Below, piece by piece: positions 1 through 10,403 of a stretch of 33,011 bases of DNA. Under the pieces are notes generated by a model. The model had not been told where the DNA came from. It searched no databases and saw only the letters and a program-made list of their open reading frames with translations. Position numbers and translations under genes: made by a program. Location: assembly GCA_019115445.1 (NCBI GenBank), contig DXDP01000113.1:1-33011 (forward strand). The letters are read 5' to 3'. Source of the DNA: Candidatus Nocardiopsis merdipullorum (GTDB lineage Bacteria > Actinomycetota > Actinomycetes > Streptosporangiales > Streptosporangiaceae). The stretch's first letter is position 1; the number at the start of each line of letters is the position of its first letter.

Positions 1-154
1 CCCCCGAGCCTTGCTGTACCGCAGCGACCATCTCTTCCACCACCGGTTCGGCTCCGGGCCAGGGGGGCTGTGCAACGATCGTGCGATCAGGAGCACAACG
101 AGCTTCCTTCGCCAAAACCCGAGCAGACATGCCTGGTGTGCGACGATCGAGAGC

Positions 155-913
155 ATGAGTCATGTTCCGGCGGCCACCCGTGCGTTGCGCCTGTTGCGTT
201 TCCTGGCGGCCCGTCCCGGACCGGTGTCGGCAGCGGTGATCGCCGGTGAACTGGGGCTCCCCCGTTCCAGCGTCTACCAACTCCTGGAAGCCATGACCGC
301 GGAAGGGTTCGTCACCCACCTGCCCGAGGAACGGCGGTGGGGCCTGGGGATCGCGGCCTTCGAGATCGGCTCTGCCTACCTGCGTCATGACGGGGTCGAA
401 CGCCTTGCGCGACCACTGCTGCACCAACTCAGCGAGACCACCGGTGCCACCGCGCACCTTGGCATCCTGCACGGCTCCGACACCCTGTATCTGCTCAAGG
501 AACAGCCTCCACACACCCCCGCACTCATCACCGGGGTGGGGGTACGGTTGCCCGCCCACCTGACGGCCTCGGGGCGGTCGTTGCTGGCCCGCCTCCCCCG
601 TGCACAGGTACGAGCCCTCTACCCGGACGTGGCTTCCTTCACCACACGCACCGGTCGAGGTCCCGACAGTCCCGGTGAGCTGCGTCGGGTACTGGCCGAG
701 GAGTACCGCCGGGGGTGGTCGATGGAGGACGGCCAGGTCACCGAAGGGTTCGTCTCGGTGGCGGCCTCCTCGTGCGACCACAACGGACATCCGGTGGCAG
801 CGATCAGCCTGACCGTGCCCAGCGCCCGACCGGTGACACCCCAGGCACTGTCGGGCCGAGCTCGGGACGCCGTGGCCGAACTGACCCGCCGACTGCACGG
901 AAGGTCAACGTAG
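155..913 (+). CDS. IclR family transcriptional regulator
   Basis: Protein MSHVPAATRALRLLRFLAARPGPVSAAVIAGELGLPRSSVYQLLEAM... has an N-terminal winged HTH followed by an IclR effector-domain pattern. The ORF is open from 11; ATG at 155 is the likely start. Confidence 0.88.
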   Translation: MSHVPAATRALRLLRFLAARPGPVSAAVIAGELGLPRSSVYQLLEAMTAEGFVTHLPEERRWGLGIAAFEIGSAYLRHDGVERLARPLLHQLSETTGATAHLGILHGSDTLYLLKEQPPHTPALITGVGVRLPAHLTASGRSLLARLPRAQVRALYPDVASFTTRTGRGPDSPGELRRVLAEEYRRGWSMEDGQVTEGFVSVAASSCDHNGHPVAAISLTVPSARPVTPQALSGRARDAVAELTRRLHGRST

Positions 914-1588
914 TGGCGGCATCCGTTCGACGATGTCCGGCAAGGGAGCGGTCCGTTCCACCATCCTGAGGATGTGTTCCTTACGCTCCTGTGGCACCTG
1001 CACATAAAACTGGGTGACCGCCTCGGGGTCACTCTCCAGGCCCAAGGCCTGTGCGTTCTCCGCCCAGCTGGGCAGTTCCGCGTCGGTACGGTGGGTGTCC
1101 AGTGCGAACTCGAGGAAGTAGGTGAGCCTGCGGCCACCGACGTGGACCTCGCGTACACGTCGGATCTCCGGCCAGGCGATGAACGTCCCCTCCCCGGGGA
1201 ACCACCATTTGCGTTCCTGGAGCACGATGATGCCGTCACTGTCGGCACTGACACCTTGGCGGGTGATGCGCTGCGGAAGCCCACGCACCAGGAAGATGTT
1301 GCTTCCGGGGCCGATGAAAGCCATGACCAGTGCCGCCGAGCTCCACAGGGAAAGAGCACCGACCGTGTGATCACTGACAAAGACCTCCCACAGCAAGGAG
1401 CCGACCACGGCGAAGAAACCCAGGGTCAGCACCGCCGAGAAGTAGGCCGCGGTCATCCACATGCGTGCATTCGGGCCTCGCAGACTGACGTACCGACGCA
1501 AGTGGGAAACGCTGTTGGACGACTGTGTCAGGTCCGAGGGAACCCCCCTGGGGGCAGGGGACGCGTCCGAGGGTTCGGAGGAAGCCAT
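905..1588 (-). CDS. Membrane protein, two predicted TM segments then a soluble PH-like/YcxB-like domain
   Basis: 227 aa; hydrophobic MWMTAAYFSAVLTLGFFAVVGSLLWEVF and LSLWSSAALVMAFIGPGSNIFLV, then a soluble C-terminus (GIIVLQERKWWFPGEGTFIAWPEIRRV). Confidence 0.65.
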   Translation of the reverse strand: MASSEPSDASPAPRGVPSDLTQSSNSVSHLRRYVSLRGPNARMWMTAAYFSAVLTLGFFAVVGSLLWEVFVSDHTVGALSLWSSAALVMAFIGPGSNIFLVRGLPQRITRQGVSADSDGIIVLQERKWWFPGEGTFIAWPEIRRVREVHVGGRRLTYFLEFALDTHRTDAELPSWAENAQALGLESDPEAVTQFYVQVPQERKEHILRMVERTAPLPDIVERMPPLR

Positions 1589-1720
1589 GCCCCCATTCTT
1601 CCAATTCTTTCAGGTGCTCTGTGCCCGAGATCTCCTCACGCGGGAGGTTTTGTGCCTCGGGACGGACGTTGACTGCCAAGGCCCGTGCGGTGAGGAGTTC
1701 GCACCGCTAGAGTCCGGTCC

Positions 1721-1978
1721 ATGAGACCGAACACGCACGAGTACGAAACCGAACTCCGCGTCGGCGGGCGGCTCATCGTTCTGGAGGGAGTTCCCTATCA
1801 GGGACGAACGGTCCTTCGGGACGGGCCGGACCAGTTCGCCCCCTTGGAGCGGTGGGCCAAGGGGGTGGCCGAGATGTTGGGGGAACCGGTGACCTGGCGA
1901 GCCTTGGAGCGGGGGGATGTCGCCGCACGAGGCACCGTACGGCCGGGCGAGGTCACTCAGAACCGACGGGCGCTCTGA
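1721..1978 (+). CDS. Hypothetical small protein (85 aa)
   Basis: Intact ORF with non-repetitive composition; candidate leaderless -10 (TAGAGT) 7 nt upstream of ATG. No family recognised. Confidence 0.5.
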   Translation: MRPNTHEYETELRVGGRLIVLEGVPYQGRTVLRDGPDQFAPLERWAKGVAEMLGEPVTWRALERGDVAARGTVRPGEVTQNRRAL

Positions 1979-2058
1979 GCACCGCACTTGGCGCACTGAA
2001 ACTTGCGGTCGTCGCCGAGAATCCAGTCGTGGTCGCCGCCGGTCGGGCACGCTGACAT
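1957..2058 (-). CDS. Very small zinc-ribbon protein (MSACPTGGDHDWILGDDRKFQCAKCGAQSARRF)
   Basis: Terminal CxxC (CAKC) motif; GAGGAG Shine-Dalgarno 9 nt upstream of the ATG at 2058. Confidence 0.6.
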   Translation of the reverse strand: MSACPTGGDHDWILGDDRKFQCAKCGAQSARRF

Positions 2059-2293
2059 CGTCACCATCTCCTCAGGTGGGATAGCCGGGGTATGCCCGCT
2101 CACTGTATTTCTCACCAGACACTTCAGTCTCAAGAATGAGGATTTTTCCCTGTTTTTCAGGTCAGGAGGTGGGGGCGACACACGCGCTGGGTCCACCCCG
2201 TCGAGGCAGGACAGGGCGGACCCAACATCATCGTCCGAGAAGATCTGTTGTTCGGGCCGAGCGCACGAGGCACCGCGGACCCCGTGTCGGCCT

Positions 2294-2665
2294 CTAGTTC
2301 CGAGAGGCCTCCATGTGGGCCTCGACGGCCGCACGATCGGCACGCAATTTGGCGAGGGCCTCGTCGAGGATGACCTTGCCCTCCTCCTCGCTACGGCGCT
2401 CCTTCACGTACGCCAGGTGGGTCTTGTACGGCTCGGTGCGTGGCGGCGAGGGGGGATTGGCCTTGTCCTTGCCGGCGGGAAAGCCACAGCGCGGGCAATC
2501 CCACTCGTCGGGAACGGCGGCCTCGCTCGCGAAGCTGGGCACGACCTGGTGCAGGTTCGCACAGTAGAACGGAACGCGGATGCGAGGGGCGGCCTCGCCC
2601 CGCTCCGCCTCGCCCATGGGGCCGGCTCCGACCCGGCTGCCACGGATGGCACTGCCACTACCCAC
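2294..2665 (-). CDS. rbpA: RNA polymerase-binding protein RbpA
   Basis: MGSGSAIRGSRVGAGPMGEAERGEAAPR...FYCANLHQVVPSFA...PDEWDCPRCGFPAGKD...PYKTHLAYVKERRSEEEGKVILDEALAKLR is the characteristic RbpA sequence. Confidence 0.95.
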   Translation of the reverse strand: MGSGSAIRGSRVGAGPMGEAERGEAAPRIRVPFYCANLHQVVPSFASEAAVPDEWDCPRCGFPAGKDKANPPSPPRTEPYKTHLAYVKERRSEEEGKVILDEALAKLRADRAAVEAHMEASRN

Positions 2666-2762
2666 GAAAAACTCCTTCGGAGGAATCGCTCACCGGAAGG
2701 TCCCGGGCAAGCTCGACTGCGGACGGGGCACCTACGACGGGTGCCGAGCACCTACAACGGCG

Positions 2763-3005
2763 CTACAGCCCCATTCCCCGGTTGATCAACAGACCGAGGA
2801 CGATGACAGCGAGGATCCAGGTGATTCCGAGCCCGACGGTCATCCGGTCGAGGTTGCGCTCGACCACGGACGACCCACCGAGCGAGGAGGTGACGCCACC
2901 ACCGAACATGTCGGAGAGGCCGCCGCCCTTCCCCTTGTGCATCAGCACCAGAAGGACCAGCAGGACACTGAGAAGCATCACGAAGATGGACAGACCGAGG
3001 ATCAC
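2763..3005 (-). CDS. secG: Preprotein translocase subunit SecG
   Basis: 80 aa from GTG at 3005; VLMHKGKGGGLSDMFGGG...RNLDRMT with two TM helices; next to tpiA. Confidence 0.92.
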   Translation of the reverse strand: MILGLSIFVMLLSVLLVLLVLMHKGKGGGLSDMFGGGVTSSLGGSSVVERNLDRMTVGLGITWILAVIVLGLLINRGMGL

Positions 3006-3242
3006 ACGCTCACCCGTAGCTCGACCCCGCAGCGGGGGAATATGGACACCCTGCCCCTTGCTTCCCGCCCCTGCCGGCGGCGGCGTGAAAACACCGGGCG
3101 GACCGGCCCGGAACGCGGGAACGGAGGAGGCCGGGGACATTTGCGGTTTTTACCGTGCCCATGGTGACACGGAAGGGTCCTCGCGAGAAAACGAAAGCCC
3201 ACAGTGAATTGTATCCCGATCGAGAGACCCGTCGAACCCCCC

Positions 3243-3275
3243 GCCCGACGGCGCAGGCACACAGAGCCGTCGGGC
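3243..3275 (-). terminator. Candidate hairpin terminator downstream of tpiA
   Basis: Perfect 10-bp arms gcccgacggc (3243-3252) / gccgtcgggc (3266-3275), 13-nt loop, just past the tpiA stop (3292). No clear U-tract. Confidence 0.55.
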
Positions 3276-3291
3276 AAGGGACGAACTCCGT

Positions 3292-4071
3292 CTACTGATT
3301 TTCACCAAAACGGATGATCTTGACGAATTCGTCGGGCTTCAAGCAAGCACCACCGACCAGAGCACCGTCGACATCGTCCTTGGCCATGATGCCGGGGGCG
3401 TTGTCACCCTTGACCGAACCGCCGTACAACAGACGCACCGCACCGGCCACCTCCGGTGAGTACAGCTCGGTCAGGCGGGTGCGGATCGCCGAGCACACCT
3501 CCTGGGCGTCCTCAGGGGTGGCGACCTCACCGGTACCGATGGCCCAGACCGGCTCGTAGGCCACCACCAGTTTTTCGACCTGCTCGGCGGGAAGCTCCTT
3601 CAAAGCACCGTCGAGCTGGGTGAGCACGTGCTCGACCTGCCCACCGGCCTTGCGTACCTCCAGGCCCTCTCCCACGCACAGGATCGGCACGATGTCGTTC
3701 TCGAACGCGGCTTTGACCTTGGCGTTGATCAGCGCCTCGTCCTCGCCGTGGTGTTCACGGCGTTCGGAATGACCGACCAGAACGTAGGAGCACTCCAGCT
3801 TGGCAAGCATCGCCCCGGAGATCTCACCGGTATAGGCACCCTTGTCGTGTGCGGAGATGTCCTGAGCACCGAAGCCGATACGCAGCTTGTCGCCGTCCAC
3901 GAGTGTCTGCACACTGCGGATGGCCGTGAAAGGCGGCAGGACCACGATCTCGGTGTTGTCGTAATCCTTGTCGTTGAGGGCAAAGGCCAGCTTCTGGACG
4001 AGAGCGATGCCCTCCAGGTGGTTGTTGTTCATCTTCCAGTTGCCCGCGATGAGCGGCAGGCGCTTGGACAT
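3292..4071 (-). CDS. tpiA: Triosephosphate isomerase
   Basis: [17 protein letters not shown]...GHSERR...[12 protein letters not shown]...[11 protein letters not shown]; canonical TIM motifs. Confidence 0.97.
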   Translation of the reverse strand: MSKRLPLIAGNWKMNNNHLEGIALVQKLAFALNDKDYDNTEIVVLPPFTAIRSVQTLVDGDKLRIGFGAQDISAHDKGAYTGEISGAMLAKLECSYVLVGHSERREHHGEDEALINAKVKAAFENDIVPILCVGEGLEVRKAGGQVEHVLTQLDGALKELPAEQVEKLVVAYEPVWAIGTGEVATPEDAQEVCSAIRTRLTELYSPEVAGAVRLLYGGSVKGDNAPGIMAKDDVDGALVGGACLKPDEFVKIIRFGENQ

Positions 4072-4136
4072 GGTGGCTTCCTCGTTCTTACAGAAATGGT
4101 CGGTGAGGGGATGTGCGATCCACACACCACAGGATC

Positions 4137-5321
4137 TCAGGCCAGGGCGTCGATACCGGGCAGGTTCTTGCCTTCCAGGTACTCCAGACTGGCACCGCCG
4201 CCGGTGGAGATGTGTCCCAGGGCCGACTCGTCGAAGCCGAGCGCACGCACGGCCGCCGCGGAATCACCGCCACCGACCACTGTGAAGGCGTCGGAGTCGA
4301 TCAGGGACTGGGCCAGTGCCCGGGTACCACCCGCGTAGGGCTCCATCTCGAACACGCCCATGGGACCGTTCCAGAAGACTGTACGCGTGTCGGCGAGCTT
4401 CTCGGCGAAGAGTTCCCGACTCTTGGGTCCGATGTCCAGCCCCATACGGTCACTCGGGATCGCGTCGACGTCGACCGCCGCGTGTGGGGAATCGGCAGCA
4501 AACTTCTCGGCCGCCACGACATCCACCGGCAGGACGATCTCCACACCTTCGCGTTCGGCCCGTTCCAGGTAACTCTTGACGGTGTCGAGCTGGTCGCTCT
4601 CCAAGAGGCTGGAACCGGTCTCGTACCCCTTGGCCTTGAGGAAGGTGAAGACCATACCGCCACCGATGAGGATGCGGTCGGCGGTACCCAGGAGGTTGTC
4701 GATGACACCGAGCTTGTCGGAGACCTTGGAACCACCGAGCACCACGGCGTAGGGGCGTTGGGGGTCGGTGGTCAACTTCTCGAGAACCTCGATCTCGGTG
4801 AGCACCAGTCCGCCAACGGCGTGGGGGAGTTCACCGGGCAGGTCGTAGACGCTTGCGTGCTTGCGGTGGACGGCGCCGAAGGCATCACCCACGTACAGGT
4901 CCGCCAGCTGGGCGAAACGACCGGCCAGCTCTCTGCGTTCGGCATCGTCCTTGCTGGTCTCTCCCGGTTCGAAACGTACGTTCTCCAGCAGGGCGACCTG
5001 TCCGTCGGTGAGGGCGGAAGCGGTCGCGCGGGCGGATTCCCCTGCGGTGTCACCGGCGAAAGCAACCTCGGTGCCCAGCAACTCACCCAGACGGGCGGCG
5101 ACGGGACGCAGGGAGTAACGGGGGTCGGGGGTTCCCTTGGGGCGACCCAGATGGGCGGCGACGATGACGCGGGCCCCTCGCTCACGAAGCTTCTGAATGG
5201 TCGGCAGGGCCGCGCGGATACGCCCGTCGTCGGTGATGCGGTCACCGTCGAGGGGCACGTTCAGGTCGGCCCGGACGAACACGCGTGTGCCGGAGACGTC
5301 GAGGTCGTCGATCGTTCGCAT
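4137..5321 (-). CDS. pgk: Phosphoglycerate kinase
   Basis: [26 protein letters not shown]...LGRPKG...[11 protein letters not shown]...NGPMGVFE...GGGDSAAA. Confidence 0.97.
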   Translation of the reverse strand: MRTIDDLDVSGTRVFVRADLNVPLDGDRITDDGRIRAALPTIQKLRERGARVIVAAHLGRPKGTPDPRYSLRPVAARLGELLGTEVAFAGDTAGESARATASALTDGQVALLENVRFEPGETSKDDAERRELAGRFAQLADLYVGDAFGAVHRKHASVYDLPGELPHAVGGLVLTEIEVLEKLTTDPQRPYAVVLGGSKVSDKLGVIDNLLGTADRILIGGGMVFTFLKAKGYETGSSLLESDQLDTVKSYLERAEREGVEIVLPVDVVAAEKFAADSPHAAVDVDAIPSDRMGLDIGPKSRELFAEKLADTRTVFWNGPMGVFEMEPYAGGTRALAQSLIDSDAFTVVGGGDSAAAVRALGFDESALGHISTGGGASLEYLEGKNLPGIDALA

Positions 5322-5415
5322 GCTGGTCTCCTCGGTGGTCTGTTGTTCGGCCCAGGCCCTGCGGCCGGGGCGTTGTCGAGCTGTGCCTGCACGCCCCTGC
5401 CCGGCTGTGCCCACG

Positions 5416-5456
5416 GCGGCACCCCTTCGCCCCACTGTGGGGCGAAGGGGTGCCGC
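5416..5456. repeat. Perfect 19-bp inverted repeat (3-nt loop) between gap and pgk
   Basis: gcggcaccccttcgcccca (5416-5434) - ctg - tggggcgaaggggtgccgc (5438-5456). Confidence 0.95.
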
Positions 5457-5492
5457 ACGGCGCACGCGAATCGGTGGTCGCGCAGGAGCTGT

Positions 5493-6524
<1,032 letters not shown>

Positions 6525-6728
6525 TCACTGTCGACCCACGCGCTCGCTTGGTGAGTGGGTCGCCCGCAAGGGACAAACGCCACTTTGAGCAGCATGAACG
6601 CATATCGGGTCTACACAAAGAGCCTAGGGCATGTCCGACGAAGCATCGGCGGAAAACCACGGCCGGTACGCGCCCACACACCCGATCCGTCTTTGTGGAT
6701 CCGCGCCCATACTGGCACCCCGAGCCGG

Positions 6729-6744
6729 AGAGGTCTATACCATT
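6729..6744. promoter_or_regulatory. Candidate GntR/HutC (DasR dre-like) operator upstream of gap
   Basis: AGAGGTCTATACCATT resembles the remembered DasR dre consensus A(C/G)TGGTCTAGACCA(G/C)T at 13 of 16 positions by eye. Lies in the ~340-bp whiA-gap intergenic region. Confidence 0.3.
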
Positions 6745-6840
6745 TTCCGAAGTTATCGTGGTGTTTTCGCAGTTAACAAAGCTGAACATCGCTCTCACCC
6801 CGAGCCGTACCCCTTCGGTCGTACACTCAGAAGCTCCCCT

Positions 6841-7821
6841 TCAGGGCACGAGCATGTCCGGAGTGAGGTTGGCCTCTGTTCCCTCGATGCCCAGGTCACT
6901 GGCCCGCTTGTCCGCCATCGCCAACAGCCTGCGGATGCGTCCTGCAATGGCGTCCTTGGTCAGCGGCGGCACCGACAACTGCCCCAATTCCTCCAACGAG
7001 GCCTGCTTGTGGGCCAGACGGAGCTTGCCCGCTGCCACCAGATGCTCGGGGGCTTCCTCCCCCAAGATCTCCAGGGCCCGCTCCACACGCGCACCGGCCG
7101 CCACCGCCGCCCGCGCGCTGCGACGCAGGTTGGCGTCGTCGAAGTTGGCCAACCGGTTCGCGGTCGCGCGCACCTCCCGACGCATTCGGCGTTCCTCCCA
7201 GGCCAAAACGCTCTGGTGCGCGCCAAGAAGGGTGAGCAGGGCACCGATGGAGTCACCGTCACGCACCACCACACGGTCCACACCGCGCACCTCGCGCGCC
7301 TTGGCGTGCACCTTCAACCGTCGCGCGGCACCCACCAACGCCAAGGCCGCCTCCGGTCCGGGACAGGTCACCTCAAGAGACATCGACCGGCCCGGCTCGG
7401 TCAAAGAGCCGTGCGCGATGAAGGCACCCCGCCAGGCCGACTCGGAATCACAGGCGGCGCCGGCCACCACGTGACGAGGCAATCCGCGCACCGGACGCCC
7501 GTTGTTGTCCACCAGCCCCGTCTGCCGGGCCAAGGACTCACCTTCCTTGATGACCCGCACCACGTACCGGTTGCCCTTGCGCAACCCGCTCGGGGAGAGT
7601 ACGACCACCTCGGACTCGTGCCCGAACACCTCGGAGATGTCCTTGCGCAACCGACGTGCGGCCGCACCCGTGTCGAGCTCGGCCTCGATCACGATACGTC
7701 CGCCCACCAGGTGCAGACCCCCGGTGAACCGCAGGATGGTGGACACCTCCGCCTTGCGGCAGCATGGCTTGAGAATGACCAGACGGCTCAACTCGTCCTT
7801 CACCACGCCGGTCATCGCCAT
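6841..7821 (-). CDS. whiA: DNA-binding protein WhiA (sporulation/division regulator, DUF199)
   Basis: [60 protein letters not shown]...; LAGLIDADG-like plus C-terminal HTH; next to yvcK/rapZ. Confidence 0.95.
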   Translation of the reverse strand: MAMTGVVKDELSRLVILKPCCRKAEVSTILRFTGGLHLVGGRIVIEAELDTGAAARRLRKDISEVFGHESEVVVLSPSGLRKGNRYVVRVIKEGESLARQTGLVDNNGRPVRGLPRHVVAGAACDSESAWRGAFIAHGSLTEPGRSMSLEVTCPGPEAALALVGAARRLKVHAKAREVRGVDRVVVRDGDSIGALLTLLGAHQSVLAWEERRMRREVRATANRLANFDDANLRRSARAAVAAGARVERALEILGEEAPEHLVAAGKLRLAHKQASLEELGQLSVPPLTKDAIAGRIRRLLAMADKRASDLGIEGTEANLTPDMLVP

Positions 7822-7988
7822 CTACGCGATCCTCCCCTTGAACTCGCCCACCCCGGGTCTTGGCCCCAACACCGGGACATCTCGCCGCGACACGCCGCGC
7901 ACGACTTCTCCGAGGCAGACTACGCCACGGGGCTCTCGACACCGACCCCCGTACGGCGTGTTGCCGAGCCTTCCACGGCCAGACGGAC

Positions 7989-8005
7989 AAGGGCATGTCG
8001 CCCTT
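7989..8005 (-). terminator. Candidate terminator hairpin downstream of the DUF488 gene
   Basis: AAGGGC-ATGTC-GCCCTT perfect 6-bp stem, 16 bp beyond the DUF488 stop. Confidence 0.4.
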
Positions 8006-8020
8006 CGTGACGGTGTGCGG

Positions 8021-8407
8021 TCAATTGCCCGTGGCCACCGCATGGTCTTGCAACCATTCCCGCAACACCACTGCGTGGTTGTGCTCGGTGTCCTTTGCCG
8101 CGTACAGCAAAGTGACCGGACCGTGCTCGACGGCGGACAGAATCGATGTGAGCTCTTCGGAGGATCGTTCGTCCAATTCGGTCCGGTAGCGGGCGGCGAA
8201 CTCGGCGAAACGTTCGGGGTCGTGACCGAACCAGGAACGCAGTTCACTGCTGGGGGCGACCTCCTTCACCCAGGAGACACCTTCCAGCGAGGTCTTCGGC
8301 ACACCGCGTGGCCACAGTCTGTCCACCAGGAAGATTTCTCCTTCGGAGCGTCCTTCCTCGCGTATCTCGTCGTGGACCCGTTTCAGAACAATCGGATGGA
8401 CGGTCAT
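8021..8407 (-). CDS. DUF488 family protein
   Basis: VDRLWPRGVPKTSL...WVKEVAPSSELRSWFGHDPERFAEFAARYRTEL...TLLYAAKDTEHNHAVVLREWL is the typical DUF488 pattern. Confidence 0.92.
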   Translation of the reverse strand: MTVHPIVLKRVHDEIREEGRSEGEIFLVDRLWPRGVPKTSLEGVSWVKEVAPSSELRSWFGHDPERFAEFAARYRTELDERSSEELTSILSAVEHGPVTLLYAAKDTEHNHAVVLREWLQDHAVATGN

Positions 8408-8426
8408 ACCGGCGACCTTTCCCGGT

Positions 8427-9413
8427 TCATCCGTCCGTACCCCCCACGATCCTTTCGAAGGCAGCCGCCAACCGATCGGGGTCGTGGCGAGGGGTCCCGT
8501 CGTGCCGGCTCAGGTCGTCCACCTCCAGCACCCCACCGAGTTCACGTGTTGCCTCCATCAGGGCCGCGGGGTCGTCCACCGTGCCCTCGTCGGCCAGCAC
8601 CACATCCACACCCAGCTTGGGCGCGTGCTCGTGCAGGACCTCCAAGTAGGTCTCCGGACGAAAACCGTCGGTCTCCCCCCGCTGGGGCGACAGGTTCAAC
8701 GTCACCAGACGATGCGCCCGTGTGGTGATCAGGGCGTGTGCCAGGTCGGGAACCAACAAGTGCGGCAGGACGCTGGTGAACCACGAGCCGGGGCCGAAGA
8801 CCACCCAGTCGGCCTCCCGCACCGCCTTGACCGCCTGGGTGCTGGCCGGGGGTTCCGGTGGGACCAGGGAGATCGAACGCACTCTGCCGCTGGTGCCTGC
8901 ACAGGCCACCTGGCCACGAACGGTGACCAGCCTCTCCGGGCAGGTCGGGTCGACACCGGCCACCTCGGCCACGATCTCCAGCGGCACCGACGACATCGGC
9001 AGCACCCTGCCGTGCGCTCCGAGCAGCTGCCCGACCCAGTCCAGCCCCGCCACCGAATCACCCAACAGCTCCCACAGGGCCACGATGAGCAGATTGCCGA
9101 CCGCGTGTCCGTGCAGGTCCCCCTCACTGCGGAACCGGTGCTGCAGTACCTGGCTCCAGGTGTGGCCCCACTCGTCGTCCCCGCACAGAGCAGCCAGGGC
9201 CATACGCAGATCACCGGGGGGAAGTACACCCAGTTCCTCGCGAAGACGGCCGCTGGAGCCCCCGTCATCGGCGACCGTCACAACAGCTGTGACATCGGTG
9301 GTGACTCTGCGCAGCGCGGACAGGGAGGCATGCAAGCCATGCCCACCGCCCAGAGCGACCACCCGTGGCGGCCGTTGACCGTCGTCTCCGTCAGGTTCAG
9401 TGCTCATCGACAT
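8427..9413 (-). CDS. yvcK: Gluconeogenesis factor YvcK/CofD family protein
   Basis: VVALGGGHGLHASLSALRRVTTDVTAVVTVADDGGSSGRLREELGVLPPGDLRMALAAL...; start could also be the ATG at 9407. Confidence 0.95.
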   Translation of the reverse strand: MSMSTEPDGDDGQRPPRVVALGGGHGLHASLSALRRVTTDVTAVVTVADDGGSSGRLREELGVLPPGDLRMALAALCGDDEWGHTWSQVLQHRFRSEGDLHGHAVGNLLIVALWELLGDSVAGLDWVGQLLGAHGRVLPMSSVPLEIVAEVAGVDPTCPERLVTVRGQVACAGTSGRVRSISLVPPEPPASTQAVKAVREADWVVFGPGSWFTSVLPHLLVPDLAHALITTRAHRLVTLNLSPQRGETDGFRPETYLEVLHEHAPKLGVDVVLADEGTVDDPAALMEATRELGGVLEVDDLSRHDGTPRHDPDRLAAAFERIVGGTDG

Positions 9414-9518
9414 TCCTGTGGACAGTCCCCTCGTCCCGTAGTACGACGACCGGGTCCGACATAGGGGGAGATGCACTCGTCGGCGATCTGGTTCACCCCC
9501 TGGTCCAAGGGGTGGGCG

Positions 9519-10403
9519 TTATTCACGCCCCACATCCCGATGTACCACGTGCACATCGACCCCCTGGGCCCGAAGCCGCTCGGCGAACTGCTCGGCCATG
9601 GCCACACTGCGGTGCTTGCCGCCGGTACAGCCCACCGCAAGCGTCATGTAGTGCTTGTTCTCCCGCTGATAACCGGAAAGGGTCAGCTTGAGCACCTCGT
9701 TGTAGGCCTCCAGCATCGCCTGTGCGCCCTCCTGCGAGAGCACGTACTCACGGACCGGAGCGTCTCGGCCGTTCATCGGTCTGAGTTCGGGGATCCAGTG
9801 GGGGTTGGGCAGGAAACGGCAGTCCACCACCAGATCGGCATCCACCGGAAGACCGTGCTTGAAACCGAAGGAGACCACGTTGGCCCGGGGGCGCGCCTCG
9901 TCGCTCTCCCCGAAGAAACCGATGACTCGGGCCTTGAGCTGGTGCACGTTCAACTGGGAGGTGTCGATGACCAGGTCGGCCTCGCCCCTGATCGCGAGCA
10001 GGGTCTCTCTTTCGCGGGCGATCCCGTCGGTGACGCGTCCGTCACCCTGCAGCGGGTGTGGTCTGCGCACCCCCTCGAACCGGCGCACCAGGGCCTCGTC
10101 GCTCGCCTCCAGGAAGAGCACTCGCGCGGTGATGTCGCGCTTGCGCAACTCTTCCACGGTGGACAGCAGATCCTCGGTGAAGGCCAGGGAGCGTACGTCC
10201 ACCACCACCGCCACACGCGGCACGGCGCCGTGGGTGCGGCCGGCCAACTCGATCATCGTGGGTAGCAGTCCCGGAGGCAGATTGTCCACCACGAACCAGT
10301 CCAGGTCCTCCAGCGCCCGAGCAGCCGTGCTCCGCCCCGCACCGGACATACCGGTGACGACGACCACCTCGGGAGGCAGCTCCCCACCCAGTTCGACCGT
10401 CAT
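9519..10403 (-). CDS. rapZ: RNase adapter protein RapZ (P-loop NTPase)
   Basis: [38 protein letters not shown]...[11 protein letters not shown]...[22 protein letters not shown]; start overlaps uvrC stop (ATGA). Confidence 0.96.
   Translation of the reverse strand: MTVELGGELPPEVVVVTGMSGAGRSTAARALEDLDWFVVDNLPPGLLPTMIELAGRTHGAVPRVAVVVDVRSLAFTEDLLSTVEELRKRDITARVLFLEASDEALVRRFEGVRRPHPLQGDGRVTDGIARERETLLAIRGEADLVIDTSQLNVHQLKARVIGFFGESDEARPRANVVSFGFKHGLPVDADLVVDCRFLPNPHWIPELRPMNGRDAPVREYVLSQEGAQAMLEAYNEVLKLTLSGYQRENKHYMTLAVGCTGGKHRSVAMAEQFAERLRAQGVDVHVVHRDVGRE

Noticed and set aside
2745-2773. SigR-type promoter (GGGAAT...GTT) upstream of rbpA
   Set aside because: GGGAAT is present on the minus strand but the GTT is only 14 nt away, not about 16-18, and the -35 lies in secG coding sequence.
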